Shown in pieces: positions 25,084 to 32,847 of a DNA stretch of 64,000 bases; position 1 is the first letter of the stretch, and every line of letters starts with the position of its first letter. The stretch is from Kitasatospora sp. GP82. GTDB lineage: Bacteria; Actinomycetota; Actinomycetes; Streptomycetales; Streptomycetaceae. A program made the translations under genes and the position numbers. Where the stretch lies: contig NZ_JARZAJ010000035.1 of the NCBI RefSeq assembly GCF_029892105.1, positions 1 through 64,000 on the forward strand, written 5' to 3'. The notes beneath the pieces were generated by a model that saw nothing but the letters and a program-made list of their open reading frames with translations, was not told the origin of the DNA and searched no databases.

Positions 25084-28000
25084 CTATGCCCCAGCGGACA
25101 CCAACTCCTCGGCCGGAAAGAGCCGCAGCCGGTGCGCGAGGGCCGCCGCCTGGCCGCGCGAGGCGACCTCCAGCTTGGCCAGAATGTTGGAGACGTGCAC
25201 GCTCGCGGTCTTGGGCGAGATGTAGAGCTCCTCGGCGATCTGCCGGTTGGTACGGCCGAGGGTGAGCTGCCGCAGCACATCCCGCTCACGCGGGGTGAGG
25301 CCGAAGGTCTCGACGCCTTCGGGCGTTCGTTCGACAGCCTCGGAGATCCGTTCGGCCGGGCGGAGACCGGGAGCGAGCCCGGCCCGCTCGGCCAACCGTG
25401 CGATGTCCCACTCCAGTTGGCGATTCTCCCGGGCCGCTGCCAGCGCGCCCGCCTCCCGCAGCAGCTCGCTCGCCGCGGCCCGCTGCCCGGCAGTCGCGGC
25501 CGCCTCGGCACCCCGGTAGAGCGCGAGCAGCAACGGCTCACCGGAGTCGGCGGAGCGCAGCACCTCGATCGCCGCCGTCCAGTGCTCCGGTGTGTCGGCA
25601 CCCTCGGCACGGGCCAGCTCGCCCCGCAGCAGCCGCAGCCAGCCGATGTGCAGCGGGACCTTGGGATCGAGCCCGGCGACCGCCCCGGAGATCCTGGCCA
25701 GCACCGCGGCGCGCCCCGGCCCGGCGGCCGGCAGGCCCCTGGTGTCCGCCTCGATCGCCGCCCCGTCGACCAGGACCGGGAGCACCCAGCCCGCGCCCGA
25801 GTCGACGAGCAGGCCGCTGGACGCCGCATACCGTTCGATCTCGGCGTCCAGTACGGCGAGCAGTTCGGCCCGCGCCTGAAGCGGGCGGCCCGAACGGGCG
25901 GCGATCCGCATCGCCAGCCGGGCGGTGGGCAGCGCGTGCTGCGGCTCGACGGCCTTGACCGCCGCCCTGGCCTTGGCCAGATATCCGGCAGCCGCCGCCG
26001 TGTCGCCCTGCTCCAGGGCGAGTTCGGCGCGCAGCCGGTCCAGGAACTCGTGGTACGCGCCGGAGCCCAACCGGTCGTCCCAGGCGGCCAGCAGCTCGGC
26101 GGCCTCGCGCGGGCGGCCGAGCAGCATCAGCGCCTCGGCCAGGTTGCCGGTCAGGATGGACCCGGTGTTGGCCAGCAGTCCGGTGCTGCCGGCCGCCTCC
26201 AGACCCCGGCGGGCCAGTTGCTCGGCCTCGGTCACCCGGCCCAGGCCCAGCAACTGGCTGGCCAGGTTGTTGAGGCCCCGGCAGTACAGGTCCGCGCCCA
26301 GCGTCCTGGACTTCTCGACCGCGTCGGTCAGCAGTGCGACGCCGCCCTCCAGGTCGCCGAAGTGCGCGTACAGGCTGCCCAGGGTCATCCGGGCGTGCTG
26401 TTCCACCCCGGCCGCACCGACCTGCCGGGCGATCTCCACCGCCCGCTCGGCCAGCGCGATGTCACCGACGGCCGGATGGCCCAGCATCGCGCGCGCGGCG
26501 GCCATCGCGAACACGTCCGCCTGCACGGCCGAGGGCCGGCGGTCCGCCACCAGCCGCTGGGCGTGTTCGATCTCCTCGTCGCCGCCGCTGCGGTGCAGAT
26601 AGCCCAGCATCCGGGAGCGGTGCATCCGGAACCAGGCCGCACGCTCCGGGTTCTCCTGCTCGTCCACCAGCTTCAACGCCCGCTTGGCCAGGCGCAGTCC
26701 GCGTTCGCGGTCGCCGCTGCGGCGGGCTGCCACCACCGCCTCGGCGAGCACGTCCACCAGCTGGAGCCGGTCGCAGGAGGCGTCGTGGCCGGCGCCGTTC
26801 GCAGCCGTGGGCGCGCAGCCGCACGGCGGGTAGGTCTCGGCCCAGTCGTACGGGCGCAGGGTGTCGGCCAGCACCTCCTCGGAGACCTCGTCCCACAGCT
26901 CCAGCGCCCGTTCCAGCATCCGCAGCTGCTCGGCGAAGGCGTTGCGGCGGCGGGCCGCCCTGGCGGCCTCCAGAGCGGTCGGCAGCGCCCGCGCCGGATC
27001 GTGGGCGTGGTACCAGTAGTTGGCCAGCCGGGCCGGGCGGGTCTCACAGCCGACCAGGGTCTCGTTGGCCTCCAGCACGGTGGCGAAACGGCGGTTGATC
27101 CGGTAGCGCTCCCCGGGCAGCAGGTCCTCGGAGACCGCCTCGCGGACCAGGGCGTGCCGGAAGCGGTAGCCCTCGCCGTCGGTGTCCGGGCGCAGCACAT
27201 TGGCGCCGACGGCGTTGCGCAGCGCCTCGATCAGCTCCTGCTCGCGCAGCGCCTCGGCCGACGCCGTCCCGCCCTCGTCCAGGACTGCGGCCAGCAGTGC
27301 GTGTTCGACGTACGAGCCGCCCTCGGCAGCGAATCTGATCACCTGCTGGGTCTCGTCCGGCAGGGCCTCGACCCGGACCATCAGGATGTCGCGGAGCGAG
27401 TCGGTCAGCCCGGCCGGACAGCCGTCCAGGTGGGCGCTGGCGAGTTCCTCGACGAAGAAGGGATTGCCCTCCGAGCGGCAGTGGATCCGGTCGATCAGGT
27501 CGCGGTCGAGGGTCTCGCTGCTCTCGGTGCCGAGAATGCCGGCCAGCTGCGCGGCGACCTCGTTGCGTCCGAATCTGGCCAGTTCCAGTCGCTGCACGGT
27601 GCGCAGCCGGTCGAGTTCGGCCAGAAAGGGCCGCAGCGGGTGGCGGCGGTGCAGGTCGTCGCTGCGGTAGGTGGCGACGATCAGGACCCGGGAGCGGTGC
27701 AGGGTGCGGATCAGATAGGCGAGCAGCTCCCGGGTGGAGCGGTCGGACCAGTGCAGGTCCTCGACGGCCAGCACCAGAGTCCGGTCGGCGGTCAGCCGCT
27801 CGAACAGGCGGGCGGTGTGCTCGAAGAGCCTGGCCCGGCCGAACTCGTCGTTCGGCTCGGCATCCGTCTCGCCGAACTCCGGCAGCAGCCTGGACAGATG
27901 GCCCGCCATACCCTCGGCGGCCCGGTCGAGTTCGGTGCCCAGCTTGCGGTGCAGCCGGCGCAGCGCGGTGGCCAGCGGCGCGTACGGGAGACCCTCGGCA

Positions 28001-28230
28001 CCGACCTCCAGGCAGCCGCCGAGCGTGGTGACCACGGTCCTGCCGCACGAGGCCGTCAGGAACTCCTCCACCAGCCGGGTCTTGCCGACCCCGGCCTCAC
28101 CGCCGATCAGCACCGTCTGCGGCTCCCCCGCCTCGGCCCGGCTCAGGGCCGAGGCCAGTGCGGTGGTCTCGGCGCCGCGGCCGACGAAGACAGGACTGAT
28201 CGACGATATCTGCTCCACAGCGGCGAGCAT
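25084..28230 (-). CDS. Large ATP-binding LuxR-family regulator (LAL type)
   Basis: The 1048-residue protein has an N-terminal AAA/NB-ARC-like ATPase module with Walker A GGEAGVGKTRLVEEF (near residue 38) and Walker B-like LVLAVEDLHWSDRST. A long helical TPR-type region follows, and a C-terminal LuxR helix-turn-helix (LTPRERDVLRQLTLGRTNRQ, ELYISPKTASVHVSNILAKL). LAL regulators are usually large activators that respond to small molecules; this one is not next to an obvious target cluster. The ATG at 28230 is the first that yields the family N-terminus; its ribosome site is weak. A Cys-rich patch (PPCGCAPTA) sits in the middle region. Confidence 0.9.
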   Translation of the reverse strand: MLAAVEQISSISPVFVGRGAETTALASALSRAEAGEPQTVLIGGEAGVGKTRLVEEFLTASCGRTVVTTLGGCLEVGAEGLPYAPLATALRRLHRKLGTELDRAAEGMAGHLSRLLPEFGETDAEPNDEFGRARLFEHTARLFERLTADRTLVLAVEDLHWSDRSTRELLAYLIRTLHRSRVLIVATYRSDDLHRRHPLRPFLAELDRLRTVQRLELARFGRNEVAAQLAGILGTESSETLDRDLIDRIHCRSEGNPFFVEELASAHLDGCPAGLTDSLRDILMVRVEALPDETQQVIRFAAEGGSYVEHALLAAVLDEGGTASAEALREQELIEALRNAVGANVLRPDTDGEGYRFRHALVREAVSEDLLPGERYRINRRFATVLEANETLVGCETRPARLANYWYHAHDPARALPTALEAARAARRRNAFAEQLRMLERALELWDEVSEEVLADTLRPYDWAETYPPCGCAPTAANGAGHDASCDRLQLVDVLAEAVVAARRSGDRERGLRLAKRALKLVDEQENPERAAWFRMHRSRMLGYLHRSGGDEEIEHAQRLVADRRPSAVQADVFAMAAARAMLGHPAVGDIALAERAVEIARQVGAAGVEQHARMTLGSLYAHFGDLEGGVALLTDAVEKSRTLGADLYCRGLNNLASQLLGLGRVTEAEQLARRGLEAAGSTGLLANTGSILTGNLAEALMLLGRPREAAELLAAWDDRLGSGAYHEFLDRLRAELALEQGDTAAAAGYLAKARAAVKAVEPQHALPTARLAMRIAARSGRPLQARAELLAVLDAEIERYAASSGLLVDSGAGWVLPVLVDGAAIEADTRGLPAAGPGRAAVLARISGAVAGLDPKVPLHIGWLRLLRGELARAEGADTPEHWTAAIEVLRSADSGEPLLLALYRGAEAAATAGQRAAASELLREAGALAAARENRQLEWDIARLAERAGLAPGLRPAERISEAVERTPEGVETFGLTPRERDVLRQLTLGRTNRQIAEELYISPKTASVHVSNILAKLEVASRGQAAALAHRLRLFPAEELVSAGA

Positions 28231-28281
28231 GCCACAGCTGCCCGACGGCCACTGAGCGGTTGTCCCGGGGGCCGGACGGCC

Positions 28282-28315
28282 GGAAGGGGAGGCGCCGTTG
28301 GCGTCCTCCCCTTCC
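28282..28315. terminator. Hairpin between the 62-aa gene and the LuxR-family gene
   Basis: GGAAGGGGAGG (28282-28292) and CCTCCCCTTCC (28305-28315) form an 11-bp perfect stem with a 12-nt loop, upstream of the regulator start and just past the small gene's stop. Confidence 0.65.
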
Positions 28316-28337
28316 GCACCCGGGTTGTGCTCTTCTG

Positions 28338-28526
28338 TCAGCATTCGCCGAGCTGCGCGGCGCGCGGCGCGGTGACCGGGCTCCGCAGACCGCGGCCCAG
28401 CCGGGCCAGGACACCCGGGCGCCGACCGGCCGTACGGACCGCCAGCGCCTCGCGGACCAGGCGGTCGTGCTCGGCCCGACGCCGCAGCTCCTCGGTGCGG
28501 TTCTGGATGAGCTCGTACTCGAACAT
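28338..28526 (-). CDS. Small conserved-looking protein (62 aa)
   Basis: The ATG at 28526 is preceded by GGGGGA. The product begins MFEYELIQNRTEELRRRAEH, a charged helical N-terminus, continues with an Arg-rich stretch (VRTAGRRPGVLARLGRG) and ends in a cysteine. I recall similar small proteins in many streptomycetes, but no function is known. It is monocistronic between hairpins. Confidence 0.7.
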   Translation of the reverse strand: MFEYELIQNRTEELRRRAEHDRLVREALAVRTAGRRPGVLARLGRGLRSPVTAPRAAQLGEC

Positions 28527-28779
28527 CGGGGTCCCCCTCGTACCGGACGACTGCCGGCCCCTTCGGCCGGTCCTCCGTCGTCCTGGTAAGAGACTCCTCC
28601 CCCAGAGGGGCACCCCGCATCGGCAGCATGCCGCATCTTCCGACGCCTCAGCTCCTTAGGCACGGGCATGCGTTGCACTGCCTGGGTACTTAGGGCGTCC
28701 GCCCGTAGGCAACCCATCAGGACGGGGGCATCCCAGGGGCGCGAGGCTCCAAGAACCGTGCATCGACCCCGTACAGCCC

Positions 28780-28852
28780 AAGGGGCGCGGGGAACTGCGC
28801 GAGCGACCCTGCACCTCCGTAGAGGGTTGCTCGCGCGGTTCCCGCGCCCCTT
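28780..28852. repeat. Long GC-rich hairpin downstream of gatB
   Basis: Left arm 28780-28810 starts AAGGGGCGCGGGGAACTGCG and right arm 28823-28852 ends GCGGTTCCCGCGCCCCTT; they pair over about 30 positions with few mismatches. It lies 14 nt past the gatB stop and probably terminates that operon. It belongs to the same family as 109-212 and 45310-45412. The remainder of the 28527-28866 gap shows nothing else recognisable. Confidence 0.75.
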
Positions 28853-28866
28853 GGCGGTTGCCCTAC

Positions 28867-30375
28867 TCAGGCCTGGACGCCGAGCTTCTCCAGGATGAGG
28901 TCCTTCACCCGGGCCGCGTCGGCCTGGCCGCGGGTGGCCTTCATGACCGCGCCGACCAGTGCGCCGACCGCGGCGACCTTGCCGTCACGGATCTTGGCGG
29001 CGACGGCCTCGTTCTCGGCGATGGCCTGGTCGACAGCCGCGCCGAGCGCCGAGTCGTCGGAGACGACGGCCAGGCCGCGCTGCTCCACGACCGCGTCCGG
29101 CTCGCCCTCGCCGGCCAGGACGGCCTCGATGACCTGACGGGCCAGCTTGTCGTTCAGCTTGCCCTCGGCGACCAGCGCGCAGACCCGGGCCACCTGGGCC
29201 GGGGTGATCGGCTGCTCGGCGAGGTCGGTGCCGGTCTCGTTGGCCCGGCGGGCCAGCTCGCCCATCCACCACTTGCGGGCCTGGTCGGCGGGGGCGCCGG
29301 CCGCGATGGTCTCCTGGATCGGCTCCACCGCACCGGCGTTGAGCACGGACTGCATGTCCTTGTCGGACAGGCCCCACTCGGCCTGCAGCCGGGCCCGGCG
29401 GACCCGCGGCAGCTCGGGCAGCGCGGCCCGCAGCTCCTCGACCCACTCCCGGGAGGGGGCGATCGGCACCAGGTCGGGCTCCGGGAAGTACCGGTAGTCC
29501 TCGGCGTTGTCCTTGATCCGGCCCGAGGTGGTGGTGCCGTTGTCCTCGTGGAAGTGCCGGGTCTCCTGGACGATGGAGCCGCCGTCGCTCAGCACCGCGG
29601 CGTGCCGCTGGATCTCGAACCGGGCGGCCCGCTCCACGCTGCGCAGGGAGTTGACGTTCTTGGTCTCCGAGCGCGTACCGAACTTCTCGGTGCCGTTCGG
29701 GCGCAGCGACAGGTTGACGTCGCAGCGCATCTGGCCCTTGTCCATCCGGGCCTCGGAGACGCCCAGCGCCTTGATCAGCTCGCGCAGCTCGGCGACGTAC
29801 GCCTTGGCGACCTCGGGGGCACGCGCACCGGCACCCTCGATCGGCTTGGTGACGATCTCGATCAGCGGAATGCCGGCCCGGTTGTAGTCGAGCAGCGAGT
29901 GCGTGGCCCCGTGGATACGGCCGGTCGCGCCACCGACGTGGCTGGACTTGCCGGTGTCCTCCTCCATGTGGGCCCGCTCGATCTCGACCCGGAAGGTCTC
30001 CCCGTCCTCCAGCTGGACGTCGAGGTAGCCGTTGAAGGCGATCGGCTCGTCGTACTGGGAGGTCTGGAAGTTCTTCGGCATGTCCGGGTAGAAGTAGTTC
30101 TTCCGGGCGAACCGGCACCACTCGGCGATCTCGCAGTTCAGTGCCAGGCCGATCTTGATGGCCGACTCCACACCGATCGCGTTGACCACCGGCAGCGAGC
30201 CGGGCAGGCCGAGGCAGGTCGGGCAGGTCTGGGTGTTCGGCTCGGCCCCGAGCTCGGTCGAACAGCCGCAGAACATCTTGGTCTTGGTACCCAGCTCGAC
30301 GTGGACCTCAAGGCCCATCACCGGGTCGTACGAGGCAAGAGCATCCTCGTACGGGACCAGGCTAACGACGCTCAC
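28867..30375 (-). CDS. gatB: Aspartyl/glutamyl-tRNA(Asn/Gln) amidotransferase subunit B
   Basis: The 502-residue subunit binds misacylated Glu-tRNA(Gln)/Asp-tRNA(Asn) and activates it for amidation. It has the GatB core (YDPVMGLEVHVELGTKTKMF), zinc ligands in MFCGCS and QTCPTCLGLPG, RKNYFYPDMPKNFQ, and the C-terminal YqeY-like tRNA-binding domain. The GTG at 30375 has AAGGGGA upstream. It is third or fourth in gatC-gatA-(80-aa gene)-gatB. Confidence 0.96.
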   Translation of the reverse strand: MSVVSLVPYEDALASYDPVMGLEVHVELGTKTKMFCGCSTELGAEPNTQTCPTCLGLPGSLPVVNAIGVESAIKIGLALNCEIAEWCRFARKNYFYPDMPKNFQTSQYDEPIAFNGYLDVQLEDGETFRVEIERAHMEEDTGKSSHVGGATGRIHGATHSLLDYNRAGIPLIEIVTKPIEGAGARAPEVAKAYVAELRELIKALGVSEARMDKGQMRCDVNLSLRPNGTEKFGTRSETKNVNSLRSVERAARFEIQRHAAVLSDGGSIVQETRHFHEDNGTTTSGRIKDNAEDYRYFPEPDLVPIAPSREWVEELRAALPELPRVRRARLQAEWGLSDKDMQSVLNAGAVEPIQETIAAGAPADQARKWWMGELARRANETGTDLAEQPITPAQVARVCALVAEGKLNDKLARQVIEAVLAGEGEPDAVVEQRGLAVVSDDSALGAAVDQAIAENEAVAAKIRDGKVAAVGALVGAVMKATRGQADAARVKDLILEKLGVQA

Positions 30376-30413
30376 AGCGTCCCCTTCACTAAAAGTCTTG
30401 GCGGTACGGGCCG

Positions 30414-30656
30414 TCAGCCCAGGAGGACGTCGTCGTCACCGAGCTGCCGGAGCTCGCGCACCAGCAGGGCGGTACCGGTGACCAGGGCCACGGCGCCGAC
30501 CACGGCGTTGATCAGCTTGAGGGTGTCCTGCTCCAGGCGTGCCTTCTTGACGTCCTTGACGATCGAGACCGCTCCGAAGGCGCTGGTGCCGATGGACAGC
30601 CACAGACCCGGCTTCGAGTGCTTGAAGCCCTTTGCCTTTGCCACAGTGCTGCTCAC
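30414..30656 (-). CDS. Small membrane protein inside the gat operon (80 aa)
   Basis: The GTG start (30656) overlaps the gatA stop by 3 nt, so it is translationally coupled to gatA. The protein has a basic N-terminus (KAKGFKHSKPG), one hydrophobic segment (LWLSIGTSAFGAVSIV), a charged linker and a second TM helix (INAVVGAVALVTGTALLV), ending in acidic GDDDVLLG. No family is recognised. Its conserved-looking position between gatA and gatB suggests a housekeeping link, but that is inference. Confidence 0.75.
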   Translation of the reverse strand: MSSTVAKAKGFKHSKPGLWLSIGTSAFGAVSIVKDVKKARLEQDTLKLINAVVGAVALVTGTALLVRELRQLGDDDVLLG

Positions 30657-32146
30657 AGAGCCGGTGCCTCCTCCAGCAGGGTGTGTCCCCACTTGTCGTT
30701 GAGTGCGGCCTCGACGGCGCCGCCCACCCGGTAGAGGCGGTCGTCCGCCATCGCGGGGGCGATGATCTGCAGGCCGACCGGGAGATCATCCTCCGGGGCC
30801 AGACCGCAGGGCAGCGACATGGCCGCGTTGCCCGCGAGGTTCGAGGGGATGGTGCACAGGTCCGCCAGGTACATCGCCATCGGGTCGTCGGCTCGCTCGC
30901 CGATCGGGAAGGCGGTGGTCGGCGTGGTCGGCGAGATCAGCACGTCGACGCCGGCGAAAGCGGCGTCGAAGTCGCGCGAGATCAGGGTGCGGACCTTCTG
31001 GGCCGAGCCGTAGTAGGCGTCGTAGTAGCCCGAGGAGAGCGCGTAGGTGCCGAGGATGATGCGGCGCTTGACCTCGTCGCCGAAGCCTGCCTCGCGGGTG
31101 AGGGCGGTGACCTCCTCGGCGGAGCGCGTACCGTCGTCGCCGACCCGCAGGCCGTAGCGCATGGCGTCGAAGCGGGCCAGGTTGGAGGACGCCTCGCTCG
31201 GCGCGATCAGGTAGTACGCGGGCAGCGCGAGGGTGAAGGACGGGCAGGAGACCTCGACGACCTCCGCGCCCAGCTCGCGCAGCAGCTCGACGCTCTCGTT
31301 GAAGCGCTGCATCACGCCGGCCTGGTAGCCCTCGCCGGCGAACTCCTTCACCACACCGATCCGCATGCCGCGCACGTCGCGCAGCTTGGCGGCCTCGACC
31401 ACGGCCGGGACCGGCGCGTCGATGGAGGTGGAGTCCAGCGGGTCGTACCCGGCGATGGCCTCGTGCAGCAGGGCCGCGTCGAGGACGGTACGGGCGCAGG
31501 GGCCGCCCTGGTCCAGGGAGGAGGAGAAGGCGACCAGGCCGTAGCGGGAGACCGTGCCGTAGGTCGGCTTCACACCGACCGTGCCGGTGACGGCGCCGGG
31601 CTGGCGGATCGAACCGCCGGTGTCGGTGCCGATGGCCAGCGGGGCCTCGAAGGCCGCCAGCGCGGCAGCCGAACCGCCGCCGGAGCCACCGGGGATGCGG
31701 GTGAGGTCCCACGGGTTGCCGGTCGGACCGTAGGCGGAGTTCTCGGTGGAGGAGCCCATCGCGAACTCGTCCATGTTGGTCTTGCCGAGGATGACCACGC
31801 CGGCGTCCTTCAGACGGCTCGTCAGCGTGGCGTCGTACGGCGGGATCCAGCCTTCGAGGATCTTGGAGCCGCAGGTGGTCGGGACGCCCTCGGTGGTGAA
31901 GACGTCCTTGAGCGCCAGCGGGACACCGGCCAGCGGGCCCAGCTTCTCGCCCTTGGCGCGCTTCTCGTCCACCGCGCGGGCGGCCTTGAGGGCGCCCTCG
32001 GTGTCGACGTGCAGGAAGGCGTTGACCTTCTTGTCGACGGCGTCGATACGGTCCAGGTGGGCCTGGGCCACCTCGGCCGCGCTCACCTCGCCGGCGGCGA
32101 TGGCGGAAGCGGTCTCGGCCGCGGTGTAGCGGATCAGGTCGGTCAT
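30653..32146 (-). CDS. gatA: Aspartyl/glutamyl-tRNA amidotransferase subunit A
   Basis: This 497-residue amidase-signature glutaminase subunit releases ammonia from glutamine for the transamidation carried out with GatB and GatC. The Ser-cisSer-Lys triad is visible as Lys80 (VPLALKDVF), Ser155 (IPGGSGGGSA) and Ser179 (GTDTGGSIRQP). The ATG lies 5 nt after the gatC stop, with GGAGGAC overlapping the gatC 3' end. Confidence 0.97.
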   Translation of the reverse strand: MTDLIRYTAAETASAIAAGEVSAAEVAQAHLDRIDAVDKKVNAFLHVDTEGALKAARAVDEKRAKGEKLGPLAGVPLALKDVFTTEGVPTTCGSKILEGWIPPYDATLTSRLKDAGVVILGKTNMDEFAMGSSTENSAYGPTGNPWDLTRIPGGSGGGSAAALAAFEAPLAIGTDTGGSIRQPGAVTGTVGVKPTYGTVSRYGLVAFSSSLDQGGPCARTVLDAALLHEAIAGYDPLDSTSIDAPVPAVVEAAKLRDVRGMRIGVVKEFAGEGYQAGVMQRFNESVELLRELGAEVVEVSCPSFTLALPAYYLIAPSEASSNLARFDAMRYGLRVGDDGTRSAEEVTALTREAGFGDEVKRRIILGTYALSSGYYDAYYGSAQKVRTLISRDFDAAFAGVDVLISPTTPTTAFPIGERADDPMAMYLADLCTIPSNLAGNAAMSLPCGLAPEDDLPVGLQIIAPAMADDRLYRVGGAVEAALNDKWGHTLLEEAPAL

Positions 32147-32151
32147 CTCGG

Positions 32152-32448
32152 TCAGTCCTCCCCGAGGATCTGCGGCACTCGGAAACGCTGCTCCTCGGCG
32201 GCCGGGGCGCCGGAGAGCGCCTGCTCCGGGGTGAGCGACGGCCGCACCTCGTCCGCCCGCATGACGTTGGTCAGCGGAAGCGGGTGGGAGGTCGGCGGGA
32301 CGTCCTGTCCGGCGACCTCGGAAACGCGGGCGACCGCGCCGATGATCACGTCGAGCTGCTCGGCGAAGTGGTCCAGCTCTTCGGCCTGCAACTCAAGACG
32401 CGACAGCCGAGCGAGGTGGGCAACCTCCTCGCGCGTGATGCCAGGCAT
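32152..32448 (-). CDS. gatC: Aspartyl/glutamyl-tRNA amidotransferase subunit C
   Basis: A 98-residue linker subunit wraps around GatA and GatB. It has the family pattern ITREEVAHLARLSRLEL, FAEQLDVIIGAVARVSEVA and the C-terminal MRADEVRPSL. The ATG at 32448 has GAGGAT upstream. It is the first gene of the gat operon. Confidence 0.96.
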   Translation of the reverse strand: MPGITREEVAHLARLSRLELQAEELDHFAEQLDVIIGAVARVSEVAGQDVPPTSHPLPLTNVMRADEVRPSLTPEQALSGAPAAEEQRFRVPQILGED

Positions 32449-32548
32449 GCAGCGATCCTCAAGGTGAGTTCTGGATGAGGCCGGACACCAGGTGTCCGGC
32501 CCGGGCGGGGGCCTCTCGGGCACACCCGTCCTCTTGGTCTAGACACAC

Positions 32549-32554
32549 ATCCTA
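32549..32554 (-). promoter_or_regulatory. Possible -10 element for the gat operon
   Basis: TAGGAT on the minus strand lies about 100 nt before the gatC ATG, in a locally AT-richer stretch. No good -35 hexamer is seen at 17 nt. Confidence 0.3.
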
Positions 32555-32636
32555 TGGCCCGTGCCATGGACATCGGCCACGGGAATACCGGGGAGCGCGC
32601 CTTGCCCGGGCCGATCAGCAGCACGGAGGCCGGATA

Positions 32637-32796
32637 AGACCCTCCGGCAATTGGGGGGTGGGTGAAGGAGCGGCGGTGGGGTGCGTGCAGCGCAGGGCGG
32701 AGGAGGGAGTAGCAGCGGAGCTGCGGCGACCGACGGCAACGCGGCGAGGTGCGTGCCCCGGCGTCGCGACGCCGCCACCCAATTGCCGGAGGGTCT
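32637..32796. mobile_element. MITE-like element with 19-bp perfect terminal inverted repeats
   Basis: The termini 32637-32655 (AGACCCTCCGGCAATTGGG) and 32778-32796 (CCCAATTGCCGGAGGGTCT) are perfect inverted repeats enclosing 122 nt of purine-rich, non-coding DNA that includes a 14-bp palindrome (GGCGTCGCGACGCC, 32760-32773). No convincing target-site duplication is seen at the ends. A near match to one terminus lies at 7094. Size and structure fit a miniature inverted-repeat element, but it could be a large intergenic stem-loop. It occupies most of the 32449-32847 gap between rmdB and gatC. Confidence 0.55.
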
Positions 32797-32804
32797 GAGG
32801 ACGA

Positions 32805-32830
32805 GCCCCGTCCGGCGCGCCGGACGGGGC
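32805..32830 (-). terminator. 26-bp perfect palindrome after rmdB
   Basis: GCCCCGTCCGGCG followed by its exact reverse complement forms a long GC hairpin 18 nt past the rmdB stop. Confidence 0.7.
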
Positions 32831-32847
32831 CCAGGCCCTGCCTTGGA

